The position numbers and the translations under genes were made by a program. From Cricetulus griseus (Eukaryota; Chordata; Mammalia; Rodentia; Cricetidae), in assembly GCF_003668045.3 (NCBI RefSeq), contig NC_048595.1, positions 415,936,730 to 416,000,729 of the forward strand: 64,000 bases of DNA. Direction: 5' to 3'. Within the stretch, counting starts at the first letter, position 1. Each line of letters begins with the position of its first letter. A model generated the notes under the pieces. That model worked only from the letters and a program-made list of their open reading frames with translations, had not been told where the DNA came from and did no database searches. This document shows positions 27,736 to 39,364 of the stretch, one piece after another.

Positions 27736-27887
27736 GCTCTGGGTTTGAGCTCAGAACCACATAAATCCAGCTGTGTTTGTGTAGGATTATAATCATAGTA
27801 GTTGGGAAGAGCTGAGATTCAAGGTTACCTTTGGTTATGTGGTGAGTTTAAGACCAGCCTGAGTACATGAAATACCGTCTAAAAATG
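27736..27887 (+). repeat. B4/RSINE1-type composite SINE, plus strand
   Basis: The left part GCTCTGGGTTTGAGCTCAGA and CCACATAAATCCAGCTGTGT is the tRNA/ID-like half. The right part AGATTCAAGGTTACC, TTTGGTTATGTGGTGAGTTT, AAGACCAGCCTGAGTACATG and AAATACCGTCTAAAA is the B1-like half, ending in the equivalent of GAGACCCTGTCTCAAAA. This ID+B1 fusion is the hallmark of B4-family SINEs. Confidence 0.8.
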
Positions 27888-28640
27888 AAACTGTTATGAA
27901 GTCCATGTCTATGCAATTAATATTTCATTTTTGAACTATAGTGAAACTATCTTTGCATGGACTACTTTTATAGGGATTTCCCTTTGTATACAAGCAACAA
28001 AATAAATGACTAATAAGAAAGTCACTGTGAATATTTAGAAAATCCAGAAGAAATTTCAGCTTATACTGTGAAAAACTAGTGTAGAACAGTACATTATTAT
28101 ACTGTCATTAAAAAATCATGACTTTATGAATCACATTTCATTTCTGGCCTCTATAGTTTTATTTAATATATTGATACTGTTTTATTAATAAGGGAATTTC
28201 AACTTTTTTGGAGCCTTTTACTTTGGGCAAATAAAATTTTTCTAGTTTGTGATTAAACTAATCTTTCTCTTAAACACACCCTGCCATTTCTTGAGAATTA
28301 TGGAATGTATGGATATTTCAGTTCTCTTTCCAGGCTTCAGGAGTACTTACTGTAAGGGTGTAATACCCATAGGAGACTGTTTACTTTTTATGGATGAAAG
28401 AATGTCGTGTTGCAGAACAATTCTCCTTTACACAGTGTGCACCATCCATCTCCATGTAAGGAAAGTTGGATTTTTAGAGTGGAATCCTAAAACTGAAGGT
28501 GTCATATTGCTTTCATCACATCAATGAGTTCTTCCTATTCATCGAGGGCACTTTATTAACCTGTTAGAGTTAAACCTCTACAAACCACAGAATTTATTAA
28601 CTATATTTTATGTTATATTAGACATTTTTCAGATTTTCTT
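27888..28640. other. Unique AT-rich DNA, nothing recognised
   Basis: A plus-strand open frame at 28249-28527 (92 codons) has no recognisable motif. Confidence 0.4.
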
Positions 28641-28650
28641 TCATATAATC

Positions 28651-28704
28651 TTTGTATTTTTGGTTGTGAGCTAGCCTTTAACAGCTGAGCCATCTCTCCA
28701 GCCC
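28651..28704 (-). repeat. 54-bp B2-head mini-SINE with target duplications
   Basis: Flanked by an exact 10-bp direct repeat TCATATAATC at 28641-28650 and 28705-28714. Read on the minus strand the insert starts GGGCTGGAGAGATGGCTCAG, the 5' head of B2, and passes after ~33 bases into CTCACAACCA and a short A-rich end (AAAAATACAAA). Compared with B2 it looks 5'-complete, with an internal deletion joining the A-box head to the CTCACAACCA block. The target duplications show that the 54-bp form itself was retroposed rather than trimmed later. Confidence 0.85.
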
Positions 28705-28984
28705 TCATATAATCCTAAGAAACCCCAAAGTTATTAATGTTACACTACGTTGTTTACAAGAGGAAACTTCCTACCAACAGCGGTTCCTTAAGATTGAATT
28801 TTGGTCAACAGTTCCAAATTCTAAGGAATTTATCTTAGTCTTCTATTGTCTTATCTGACTTTTAGATTCAAGATTTTCTAGTAGTTAAAACTGAGATGAA
28901 CTCTCTATTATGTTCTTTATTAGAGTAATGTCATCTTAAAGATTTTATATGTATATTTTATAAATTTGTGTAGTGTATGTATGT

Positions 28985-29230
28985 GCTTATACATGTGTGC
29001 ACATCATGACGAGAGGACCACATCAGGTGTCATCTACCTTGTCTCTGATGAATGGTCTCTTTGATTAGGCCCATTGACAAAAGAGCTCCAGAGATCTTGT
29101 CTCTCCTGTCATGAGCTGGGATTTCAAGTGCACACTACCACACCTAGCATTTTTATGTGGCTTCTGGGGATTGAACCCAGGGGCTCATGTTGCCAGGCAA
29201 GTGCCTTATTGACTGAGCTACCTGCCACCC
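28985..29230 (-). repeat. B4-type composite SINE, minus strand
   Basis: On the plus strand: CTACCTTGTCTCTGATG, GAGCTCCAGAGATCTTGTCT, GAGCTGGGATTTCAAGTGCA and CACTACCACACCTAGC form the inverted B1-like part. CTTCTGGGGATTGAACCCAG, GCCAGGCAAGTGCCTTA and GACTGAGCTACCTGCC form the inverted ID/tRNA-like part. The order is that of an inverted B4-family element. Confidence 0.75.
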
Positions 29231-31313
29231 AAAGACTTATGATGCTTTGGTCACTCAGAAGTGCACCATACAGTCTCCATACTGAAAGTATAGCCACTAG
29301 GATAAAGTCTTCTTAGTTGAGAGTTGAGGCAGTTTTTCAAAGTGCTAAGTCCTTAAGATCAGATTCAAGAGAGAACTCATTTGTGTTGTTAGTCATTAAA
29401 CTGGTAAGAGTCTAGTATTTATCAAGCTAATTCATAGCTTTAAGTAACAGAGGCTTACATTTACACATAAGAAGCCTATAAGATAGATTCTAATGGCTTC
29501 TTTAACATGTAACTTTTTGCCAAGATCTATTAAATTACTTAATAACAGCTTAGATATCTTACGATATACAGACTTTTGCTTGAGAATCTGATTGCTCATC
29601 TTGTATTTATATTCAATACAAGGAACTTTTACAAATTAAACTTTAATGAAAGACCAAGTCAAGTATTTATCTTGATTTATTAAGATTTGTCTGACAAGTA
29701 AATAGTTACAAGCTGTATTTTAAATTTTATGATATTTTGATGCACACATGGAACATATGGCATGGTTGTAATACGCATCACTTCTATTGTTCTAGTGTTG
29801 TCGGTGTATCGTCATGAGTCAGGCTTCCAGTTTCAGATGTGGCAATTCACTCTTATGCTCCTAGAGTGGGTGTTGTCAATGTTTTTAATATTAGAGGGAA
29901 GCTTGTCTTCTTGTCACTGAGCCCCTAATTTTCTTTGTTTTTCAGTCAGATAATGCATATTTATTAAACAATAGAGGGTTTCTAAAACCAGATCAAATAG
30001 ACTTGTGGAAACTCGAGAGGCAGATCTTACATTATGGTAGAAGTAAATTTAAAATTAAGCCTGACTTATCTGTGGGTAAATATTAGCATTAGATTAAGAA
30101 TAAGGTGTACATTGATTTGTTTTGTTTGTTTTCACAGCAATAATGGGACTTGGGTTTCAATTTATTTCTTTTGATTTCTCCAGTGAGATAATGAAGTTTC
30201 CTATTGTTTTGAGTGTAGGGAACTTTCTTCTTTCATCTGCTGATAAGGGGCCCTTAGGAATCATATAATTCTTCTTACTTGACAAATGTGTTTCCTGCAT
30301 AGACATTGTCTTCTATAACCCAACAGAGCTATGCGATTTCTTCCTAAATATTCCTTTCTTTGTTCACCTACCAGACCCTTCATGCATTGTAAACTACGCA
30401 ATGTTGATAATATGATGGCGGTCCTACCAGCTACATCTAATAGAACCAAACCAAAACAAAAGTGTGCTCTGCCCAAATGAAGCGAACATGCACAATGTTT
30501 ACTTTGCACTTGTTCCTTTTATTTAGTTTTACAGATTAAAGATTTGACTCTATCTGAATATTTTGTGCAAATGCATTTCTCAGGACTGACATATAGACAA
30601 ACTAGCCTGAACAAATTGTTTTCCTGGCTGGATTAGCAAGAAACCCAAATCTTTTCAAAATGTAGGAGATATGCTTTCTCCAAACAAGAACTAAAGTGAT
30701 TTCCATTGAACAGGAAAAAAATGTATCTTACAAGAAGCAAAACTGATTTGGGAAAGATTGTAGAATTTTATAAACTTTTTTAAAAAGATGATAAATAATG
30801 CATTTTTTACTTTCAGCACTAGACATTAGTGATTGATGTGCAACCCAGACTTTTCCTAAAAGATATTTCATGTGTACATAATTCCACATGGAAACCCCTG
30901 AAGAATATTTAGAGCATGTCAAGGATAATATTCTGGCTTTAATATCAAACCTTTGGGGTCTGGTGAAAATACTCAGTTTTAAACTCAGAGTGATCTTGTT
31001 CAATATGAGTATATTTTTGTTGTGAAAAGATGACGTATAATGATTGATTAGAGCAACTTTAATGGTTAAATTCTGCATGTGTGAGTATGTTAAATTATTA
31101 ATTTCTATTTGTAATATTTGGGACTAGACAGACATTGTATCATCTCATTATTACTGTCTTCAGTAATGTATATTTCCTCTCTTGCTCTTAGACTCATTGT
31201 GACTTTTGAAAATATTTGGCTTTAATCAAATACTTTAAACCAAGAGAGTGATAATACATTTTACATAACTCCATTTAATCTTCCAGTGAGATTTGGGGAG
31301 ACATTTATAAATT
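29231..31313. other. Unique AT-rich DNA, nothing recognised
   Basis: A minus-strand open frame of 116 codons at 30728-31078 is rich in Lys, Ile, Asn and Leu as expected for AT-rich DNA, with no family motif. Confidence 0.4.
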
Positions 31314-31730
31314 TTGTTGCTGTGGCAAATACCTGAAACAGTTCAGAGGTAGCAAAATTATTTGAGGGTACTATTTCAGCGATCTTGGCTCAGAGTCACT
31401 TGGCTCTGTGGCTATGATACTGTGCTGAGGCAGAACATCATGGCGAAAGGGTACCTTGTTGCAGAACTATTGACCACATGGAAGCCAGGAAGACTGGAAG
31501 CATCCATGGGGGCCAGCTCACAGGTATGGCCCTGTGTTTGCTGCTTCCAAGCTTTCAACTTCTACCACCTCCTAATATTACCTTCAAATTATGAATCTGT
31601 TAATGGAGTAGACTGTTGATGAAATCTCATAATCCATCTCCTTTTCAATATTGGTCGTATTAGGGAAGACCAGGCCTTCAACACATATGGCTTGTGAGAG
31701 AAAAGACATTTCATATTCCATATGCAGCAG
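31314..31730 (-). repeat. Old interspersed repeat, second copy, opposite orientation
   Basis: The left end TTGCTGTGGCAAATACCTGA is the reverse complement of the CAGGTATTTTGTTACAG-type terminus. The right end CCAGGCCTTCAACACATATG...AAAAGACATTTCATATTCCA is the inverse of the TTTGGATATGAAATG...CATGTGTTGAAGGCTTGG-type start. The same family is at 4533-4850 in plus orientation. An ACCACCTCCTAATATTA block lies in the interior. Diverged. Family name withheld. Confidence 0.55.
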
Positions 31731-32212
31731 AAACCATGTATTGCTAGGTCCTCTTCATCATTTTCTGAGTGGTAGAGAGTTAGACTTACATGGCGATTTA
31801 CTATAAACTATATCATTTTTAAGGAGCAAAATGAATCATGTTAACATGGGGAAGTACCTCCTCTTCAGAATTTAGCCTTTCTGTGTAGTAAGGTAGAGGT
31901 GAGTGACCTGTCCTTCTGGAAGGATGGTGATTGTGTTAGGACTATGAGTGTGGTTGCTAGTGCAAACATCAGAGAAACCTGTGCACTTGTTTGGAAGATA
32001 AATACTCACAAATGGGACCTTCTGAAATTCACCAGGATGGATATTCACAGTCTTACAGGGTAAGACTTCAGCATGTCTTGGAGGGCAGTTTTTATGCTAT
32101 CTAGAATTTAAAGGTAGTGGGTTGTTGAATTTTAGCATTACAATAAAAGGAGTGGGATGGTGCCCATCTTTAGATGAAGTCTAAGTGTTGTTTTGTTGTT
32201 GTTTTTGTTTTT

Positions 32213-32215
<3 letters not shown>

Positions 32216-32302
<87 letters not shown>
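32216..32302 (+). repeat. (TC)n(TG)n compound microsatellite
   Basis: About 58 bases of pure CT repeat followed by about 14 GT units. It is embedded in the L1 3' UTR block and preceded by TTTTGTTGTTGTTTTTG. Confidence 0.98.
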
Positions 32303-32304
<2 letters not shown>

Positions 32305-32879
32305 CTGAGTTTAGTTATGTTGATTACATGAGCATTGGTGGTGCTAGGGTTATTCACTGTAACATGAATAACTTAATGACTATATCACTGAAGAACATTA
32401 AAATAAGCATTTAGAAGGGAATTTGACAACATGTTCACGTAGCAAACTAACTGTAATAGGCTATCACCTAGGGCCTATTGCCTCCCAGCCACAGGATCCT
32501 CACCAGGTTTCCAGTACCAAGCATCAGTTGCTTCTTCTCAAGCATGACTCAAATCTAATCAGAAGGTGGTGAATTACCCGATTCAGGGAACTATTCACCA
32601 GTGGGAACATACTGCCTCAAAAGTGAAAGTGCTATTGTAGATTGAGGGATTTATAGCACAGCCTTCATCCAACCTTCCAGTACCATGCATGATAGCCAGC
32701 ATGGAGGAATCTTGGTTCCAATTTAATTTTTCTGTCTCTTGCAATCAAACCCTGTTATGTCTCCAGCAATAGGAATTATCAGTTAGTTCTGATGGGTAAC
32801 CAAAAGCAATGGTGATAGTCTGCATTGTTTGGGGGAGTTTTCAAGAGACACAAAGTTGACATTTTGGTGGTATCCTGAG

Positions 32880-32985
32880 CAGTGCAGGCTGTTTGGAGGC
32901 ATCTCTGACCTCTAGTCAATGGATGCCAATTATCAACCTCTTTCCCCTAGTTGAACTAATACTTTCAGACATTGCCACATATCTT
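32880..32985. repeat. Possible MER5A-like hAT relic
   Basis: CAGGCTGTTTGGAGGCATCT, CTGACCTCTAGTCAATGGAT and TTTCAGACATTGCCACATAT parallel GTAGGCTGTTTAGCAGCATC, CTGGCCTCTACCCACTAGAT and CTCCAGACATTGCCAAATGT of MER5A. The alternative is that it is native L1 3' UTR, since the flanks are L1-like. Confidence 0.45.
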
Positions 32986-33095
32986 GTGAAGAAGATTTTA
33001 TCCTGAGTTCATAAAATCACCTCCTCCTAATCCTTGTCCTCATCCTTCTCCTTTTCCACCCTCTTTTCTTCCTGTTCCTATTGTTCTTTAATCAC

Positions 33096-35638
33096 ATATG
33101 ACTGGAAGTGTTCTGGCCTGGCTTTTGAGCATCCACTCCATGACCTTGGTATAACCTTGGTATAAGTATGACCCACCCTCCACATACGCAATGTGTCTAC
33201 CATGTTCTCTTCTTGAACTATCACCCGATACTTAGAATATTCAGTAATACATATCTTAAATTGAGCATGCTCAGGAATGCACACCGAGTCCTCCCCCATG
33301 TGCACCCTAATATGAATATGTCTGGCCTCTGGATTAAAATCTCCATGCTTCTTTTGTCCCAGGAGTGCACTGCTTTGGAAATGACTCCTGTGCTATTTTT
33401 ACCTGCTATTGGTAAGAAATCTTTCTCCATTGTTTTATCTTCTGGTTGTATTTATTGGCTTTATCGCTAAAAGGAGAACACATTGTGTTTGGATACATTA
33501 TCCATATATTTGGATGTCTGTGACTTCCTTGCTAATCTTTGTGGTGACTTTGGTAGTCACTAACGGTTTGGGGAATGGGTTCTTTTTCTCTGTCACCCCT
33601 TGCATAGTCCAGTGAGCAGTATATCCCCAGGGACTCAGCCGTAGAGGCCCAGCCTATTAGCAACAGGGATGCCCAGAAGGCAGATATCAGAGCCACACAA
33701 ATAACACCAGAGGGATGGCCATGTTCTATGTCAGCTGTCTATCTTGAAAGGCAGTAGTCCTCAAAAGAATCCCCAAGATGAGGTCCCAAAATGATTCAGT
33801 CAACAGAAGTAATCCTGAAGACAACCACTTCCTGCCCCACTGAAATGCTACAGTTTAGGCATCCTCATTGGGTTTGTTTTCTCTCCAGCTAAAGAATTAA
33901 AAGACAGGAAAAATCTGAAGTGCAACAAGTACCAGCAGATAAATCTCACAAAGCACAGACAGATTTAGCAGTTAAGAAAGGTGTTTACTGGGGGTGAGAA
34001 ATCACACACATCCAGCAGACACACAGAGACAGACCCTTTTTAAAGTGTGTTTGTGGGGGATGGGGGCAGGACTCAGGTAGTTGAAAAATCCTGCAGTCTG
34101 GTTTTGACAAAGCCTTTTTCAGCTAAGAGACTGTGACCCCTTTATACTGATAGTTCTTGACTGTAAAAGTGAGGAAATTACGTTCTCTGGCTTGGTTCCA
34201 TAGTTTCCAAGGCTTCACAATTTTAGAAATCTATCAGTTTTATTATTTCGTTAAGATAGCTTATTTTGGTTTCATTCCTTTGTCCTTATTACTATGCAAT
34301 AAGGGGGAAATAGCCTGAAAGAATCTCCATTTAATTCTTCTTTGTCTAAGGGCTGTGGGAAATGGACTAAGTAGAGCATTTGTCAGGTGCCTTCAGGCTA
34401 CAAACTAGTAATGGAAGAAGGGGCCCTGATTCCTCACAACACCTATAGGCCTTGCCGAAGAAGACACTTGACAAGGACAGTGGAATCTTTAGCAGTACTT
34501 GATGTACTGAAGTATGAATCCAAGTGTAATATAAGCCACTTAGAGCCCATTGAACTTGTGTAGCTAGCACAGTTGGTATAGACATCAAATGCTGATGAAG
34601 GAAGCAAATTAATACTGATGGTTTTCACTATTTGACATGTTTTGAAAATGAATGAATTGAAAGATTCTATCCCAATTCAAGTATGTGTGTTTGCATACCG
34701 CTTTATATTATAAACTATTCTATATATTTATTAAATATTACTGGTGGCACAAATTGGGCATTAAGTATGATTATTAGGGCAAGGAGAAACAGTTGAAAGA
34801 TCTACTTTATACGATCAGTGTCTCACAACTCCTAGATCTCATTGATAGATTTACCTATTTTAATTAGTCCTGGATATTTACCCACTTTAAACCATTTTTG
34901 TGATATAAAAGGAGTAACTAATCATTGTTAAAAATTCAGGATTACAGAGACACTTAATATAACAACTGATAGTTATTAGTTCTCTTTCCCACTTCACAAG
35001 GCCATTGTTTTGACGTTAGTTATACATTTCTTCATGTTTTCTGCATTGCACTATTGAAGTATTGGTGTATTACCTTCTTAAATAACTGTAGTTATTGTTT
35101 GCTTCATATTATGTTCATTATCAATATTTAAAGTTTTGACTAATAAAGCAAAACAGTGTGTGTTGGAATTTTGCATTTATCTAAATTTTCATAAGACTAA
35201 AGTAGCCATTTCAAGATGACCAAGAGTCTAAAGATTACATCAGAGCAAAAACAATTTAAAAGTTTTGAGGTTGGCAGACAGAGGTGTGACCCTCCTGTCT
35301 CAATAGAGTGCTGATGTTCAAATAAAAAAGCAAAAACCTAGAAATGAATCAACAAACTAATTTATTTCTGAAGTTTATGAAGCTGAAATATGCCCATGGA
35401 ATATGCTGTATTTTGGGATCCTAGTAAGAAATTTATAAGTAAATGGTGTTTTCAGAGTTGACTTAGATTTTAGGTTCATGGTAACATTACTAAAGAGAAT
35501 TATGAACAGGGTTATTCTGTATTGTTGCTTTTATTTCAAAATGTGGTGGTGGCTTTTGACAGAGGATTGGGTTGCCTGTCTCAAATGGTCCTCATTCATT
35601 AAGCCAGTCAGCAGATATAGTATGCTGCTTAGCAGATT

Positions 35639-35641
<3 letters not shown>
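33096..35641. other. Unique DNA, nothing certain
   Basis: Contains a short tandem ACCTTGGTATA pair at 33141-33162. 33900-34130 has a purine-rich ACACAGAGACAGAC stretch that could be an old LTR piece, but no ends were found. Confidence 0.35.

Positions 35642-35683
<42 letters not shown>
35642..35683 (+). repeat. (AT)n microsatellite
   Basis: About 21 uninterrupted AT units. Three open frames through it encode Ile-Tyr runs and are artefacts. Confidence 0.98.
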
Positions 35684-35686
<3 letters not shown>

Positions 35687-36800
35687 CTTCTGGATCTTGG
35701 AAGAATCACCTTGCACTCTAGTGTCTCCAGATACCCAACCCTATCTTCTACCTGTCTTTCCACCTGATAGGTACTTATTTCTCTGTCAAAGGTCTCAACT
35801 CTTGTTTTACCATCCACAAGATATGTTTAGAAAAATTTTAATCTCTTGTGAAGTTTTGGCAAACAGCAGCCTGTGCTTTTTCTAACAAATAACTTGCAGA
35901 TTGTCATGTTTCTCTTGGGAAAGGGAAAAAATGTCCAATCAGAACAGAATTGAAATGATATAAATTAGGCTCATTGTTTAGCAAATCGCTGGCTTTAGGT
36001 AAGAATTGTAGATAAGAATAGCCTGGGTCCTCTCAAGGATCAGAGCAGGCATGTGTGCTCGCATGAAGAAACCAGGCCTTTGTTAGGATCCTTTTTGCAA
36101 TGGCTATTAAAGTAATTACAGTAATTTATAGATTTCCCCCCTCTTCCATTTCAAAATGGGTTCCATTTTTGCTCTTTTGTCTTGAGATCCTCAGTTGGAG
36201 GACGTCTGTGTATGAGCATGTGCCTGTAGCAGTGTATTGTCCATGGATCGGCTGCCTCCAAGCAGATGAGGTGTGATGCTCACAGAAGCCCAGAGATTGT
36301 TCGCCAGCTCTGTAGTCAGGAAGTGCTGGTCCTTGGAGATACTAAGAGAACTGTACTATACAGTGTTATACCTTAATGGTTAATTATGATTTTCTGTGAA
36401 GGCATTTAAAATTGCTGTGTTTGATTTAAAGAAACACTGTTTCTGATGTCTTAAAACATACCCTTTCAAAACAATGGATTTTATGATTGTACTTTGTTGT
36501 AGTTTTATGTCAGTGATGCCTGGGTATGAGAACTATAATCCTTTACGTGTTTGCCTTCAGGGGACTTTAAAAGTCTATTGACTGCTGGAGTTGCATGTGC
36601 TCATGATGTAAGATGTAATTTTAGAATGCTAGAAAGAAAAAGGATTTGATGCAGTCCCCTTTTCGATGTTAGATGTTTGATAATTTTAAAGGTTTGAAAT
36701 CCCAAGCATTCCTTTGTTTTTTTTAACACTTTATGATTATTCTTCCTTGTCTTCACCTGAACAAATCAAATTAGTAAAGGTGACTTTCTAACAAGTTCAA

Positions 36801-36814
36801 GTTGCTATAGAGAC
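36801..36814. promoter_or_regulatory. X-box-like motif (RFX), candidate only
   Basis: GTTGCTATAGAGAC fits the imperfect palindrome bound by RFX factors (GTNRCYATRGYAAC) at 12 of 14 positions. Presence of a motif does not show binding. Confidence 0.2.
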
Positions 36815-39335
36815 CAAGCAGTTTCTAAATTTGTCCTGGAGTCATTGATGTTCGTAAGTGTAATTATGGCTTACATGTATATTAATTTTAATTTTTTCCC
36901 AGTGAGATGTTTAGCCATAGAAGAACATTTTCCAAGGCATGGATTATAGCCAGCTATTTACCTTGAATGGAATCAGTACTGAAAGAGTTAAGGTTTGCTT
37001 ATTCTGTAGATCAAGCTTTGTAACCACAGTAACCAATTTACTGTTATGTGCTTATGCCTAGTAAAGGCAGAAAAGTCCTTATTTGGGAAAAATGTACTCA
37101 TTGAAAACATAGTTGTAGTTGATCTTGGAGTATTAGGATTGTGAAATATAATTAACTATTTGTGCTTTTTAAGACATATGATTTTTAATGGGATTATATT
37201 ATACTTTATTTCCAGGCAGCTTAGCTTCTCAGTAGCCAATCAAGTTTAATATAAAGGGAGTAGAATACACTTTATATTTCATATTTTCATAAGGGAACAG
37301 TTGGTAAGCACATTTTCATGAAAGCAGAGGCAAATAAGATTTAGGATAAATAATAGAAAAGTTAAATGTAAATTACAGAAACTTCACTGTCTCTGAACAT
37401 TATAGTAATATTGAATTTTACAAAAGATATGAATGTTAAATAATGACTATTCCCACTGAAATACAACAAATGGATATTGTATCTTGAATGATTTAAATAA
37501 AAATGTAATGTGTTACAGCTATTTCTAAGAACTCTTGCAAATAAAGATGGCTGTATGCTAGCTAAGTACAGAACTTCATGCTATTTAAAACTTCATATAT
37601 AATCTGTGCAAAACCATCACTGCTGCCTTCTCAATTTTCTGCTGTTCCTTGTGTTCCTTATGAAAAATGAATTTCACTGATGCTGTGTATATACTAATAT
37701 TAAGGTAGTTATCATATCAGCTCTTGGAGAATTTGGAATAAACAATAATTGTTTATCAAAGATTTATTTTAAAATAATATTTTGAAGTGGTAACTTTAAG
37801 AAAAGGGTTGATGGTAACTTTTTAAAAAACTGTTATTAATTATTTTGCTATATGTTGAAATGTATCTAGAAACCAAGTATTTCTTATACCCCTGTACTGC
37901 CTCATAAAGCAGGCTAACCAAGCACTTTCCGTTTCATTGCTGATAGTATTTTTCTATCCTTCTAGTTTTGCTTTGACTTCTGTTCCATTTCCATGCATGT
38001 TGCCCACCCTACTACCCTTTGAAAATGGTCAATCATAGAGCATCATGCTCAGAACTCTTGATTCCCATCTCAGAGAGGCCATGTTGTGGATTATGCCTAT
38101 CTGATTTTTGAAAATGTTTTCTTCCTGATATTATATAGTGTATTTTACACACAGGCACACACATACACACTCCACCCCACATATAATCCTGCTTTCTTTA
38201 TGGGAATTCAACTGTTGTCATCTTTATAATGTTCTCTGATTTCTCAGTGTCCATTTTTGACACATATTGGTTGATATAATTGCTTATAAAAGGAATATTG
38301 GTACTAAAACTGATAAGCATCATATTTTGAACAGATGTTAAAAACTTAATTGGAACACAGGCAGTAGGGGGATTTTGTTGTCTGTTTTGAAGCCACTTAG
38401 CTCCCTCCCTAGCACCCACATCCTCCCTGGCTCTCATGAGTCCTCTCCTACTCTTGCTCCAGTGCTTTTCATTCTACTTTTAATTGCTTGTTTCTCAGAT
38501 CCACTTTACAGAAAAATACACTTTGATTTGGAACATGTAAAATATTAAGAATACCTTCATATAAGTAATACTATGAAAATGACACCATTATCCATGCGAC
38601 ATTTAAAATTCCCCAATAATCAGAACTCACTCAATAAACTCTGTGTCTGCTTGTTTCTACCTCAGTATTGAGCTTTCATCATTCAAACCAGGAATTAAAC
38701 AAACGATCTTTCCAATAAAAGTCACGTATTTCTTGGTATTACAAATATCAGTAACTCTTGCAGTTCATAACAATATTTTAGAAAGTATCTCAAGAGTCAG
38801 TCCCTAGAGACTAAGCATGATGAGGTATATCCCCCTAGTATATAATCCCTTTCCATGTTGTTAACAGAAATGTGTGTCACATCAATTTCTGGATTCCCAA
38901 AACCCAGAACTTCTCAAATGTGCCAAATTTATCGGAGATAATTTAGCTGGAGCTCTTAAAAAATCTACTGATGAATGTAACATTGTTGGCAAAGAATGAT
39001 TTAAAAAAAAAAAAAAAGAGCTCCATGCATGAGCATTGAGAAACGAGCTGTACTATACAACAAAACGCCTTCTGGCTATCAGAAGAAGTCTAAGAGCAAA
39101 ACTCAGACAGCTTTATCAAAAGTCCTATTTTTTAATGAAGTCTGATATATTAAACCCTGAGCCTCATGGATATCTCTAATACTAATAATGACAATAATAA
39201 GAATAATTGAATGTTCATATGACAGAAAGGATCTTAGGATGTAACATATTGTTATCTGTTTTTAATTTCCAGAAAATTTTATCAAAAGAATCTTCATAAA
39301 TTTATTTTGGTTGGAGGAGGAAGTGAAGATGGAAG

Positions 39336-39364
39336 GTTAATTAAGTTGTGTTTGCTTAATTAAC
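39336..39364. promoter_or_regulatory. Perfect inverted repeat carrying two TAATTA sites
   Basis: GTTAATTAAG at 39336-39345 and its exact reverse complement CTTAATTAAC at 39355-39364 are separated by nine bases. Each arm contains TAATTA, the core of paired or antennapedia-type homeodomain sites. It may be a regulatory palindrome or chance in AT-rich DNA. Confidence 0.25.

Larger units (their letters stand above)
32190..33095 (-). mobile_element. Rodent L1 3' UTR block, minus strand
   Basis: Plus-strand wording GTAACTGAGTTTAGTTATGT, GATTACATGAGCATTGG and ATATCACTGAAGAACATT, then CTAGGGCCTATTGCCTCCCA and the pyrimidine-rich CTCCTCCTAATCCTTGTCCT, follows the reverse complement of rodent L1 3' ends, whose sense strand carries a G-rich polypurine 3' UTR. 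The TC/TG microsatellite at 32216-32302 lies at its 3' side. No ORF2 remains. The stretch 32880-32985 could instead be an embedded MER5A. Confidence 0.5.

Noticed and set aside
35478..35885. 135-codon plus frame with an Ile-Tyr run
   Set aside because: The run is the (AT)n microsatellite. The flanks show no domain, and similar frames occur on the other strand.
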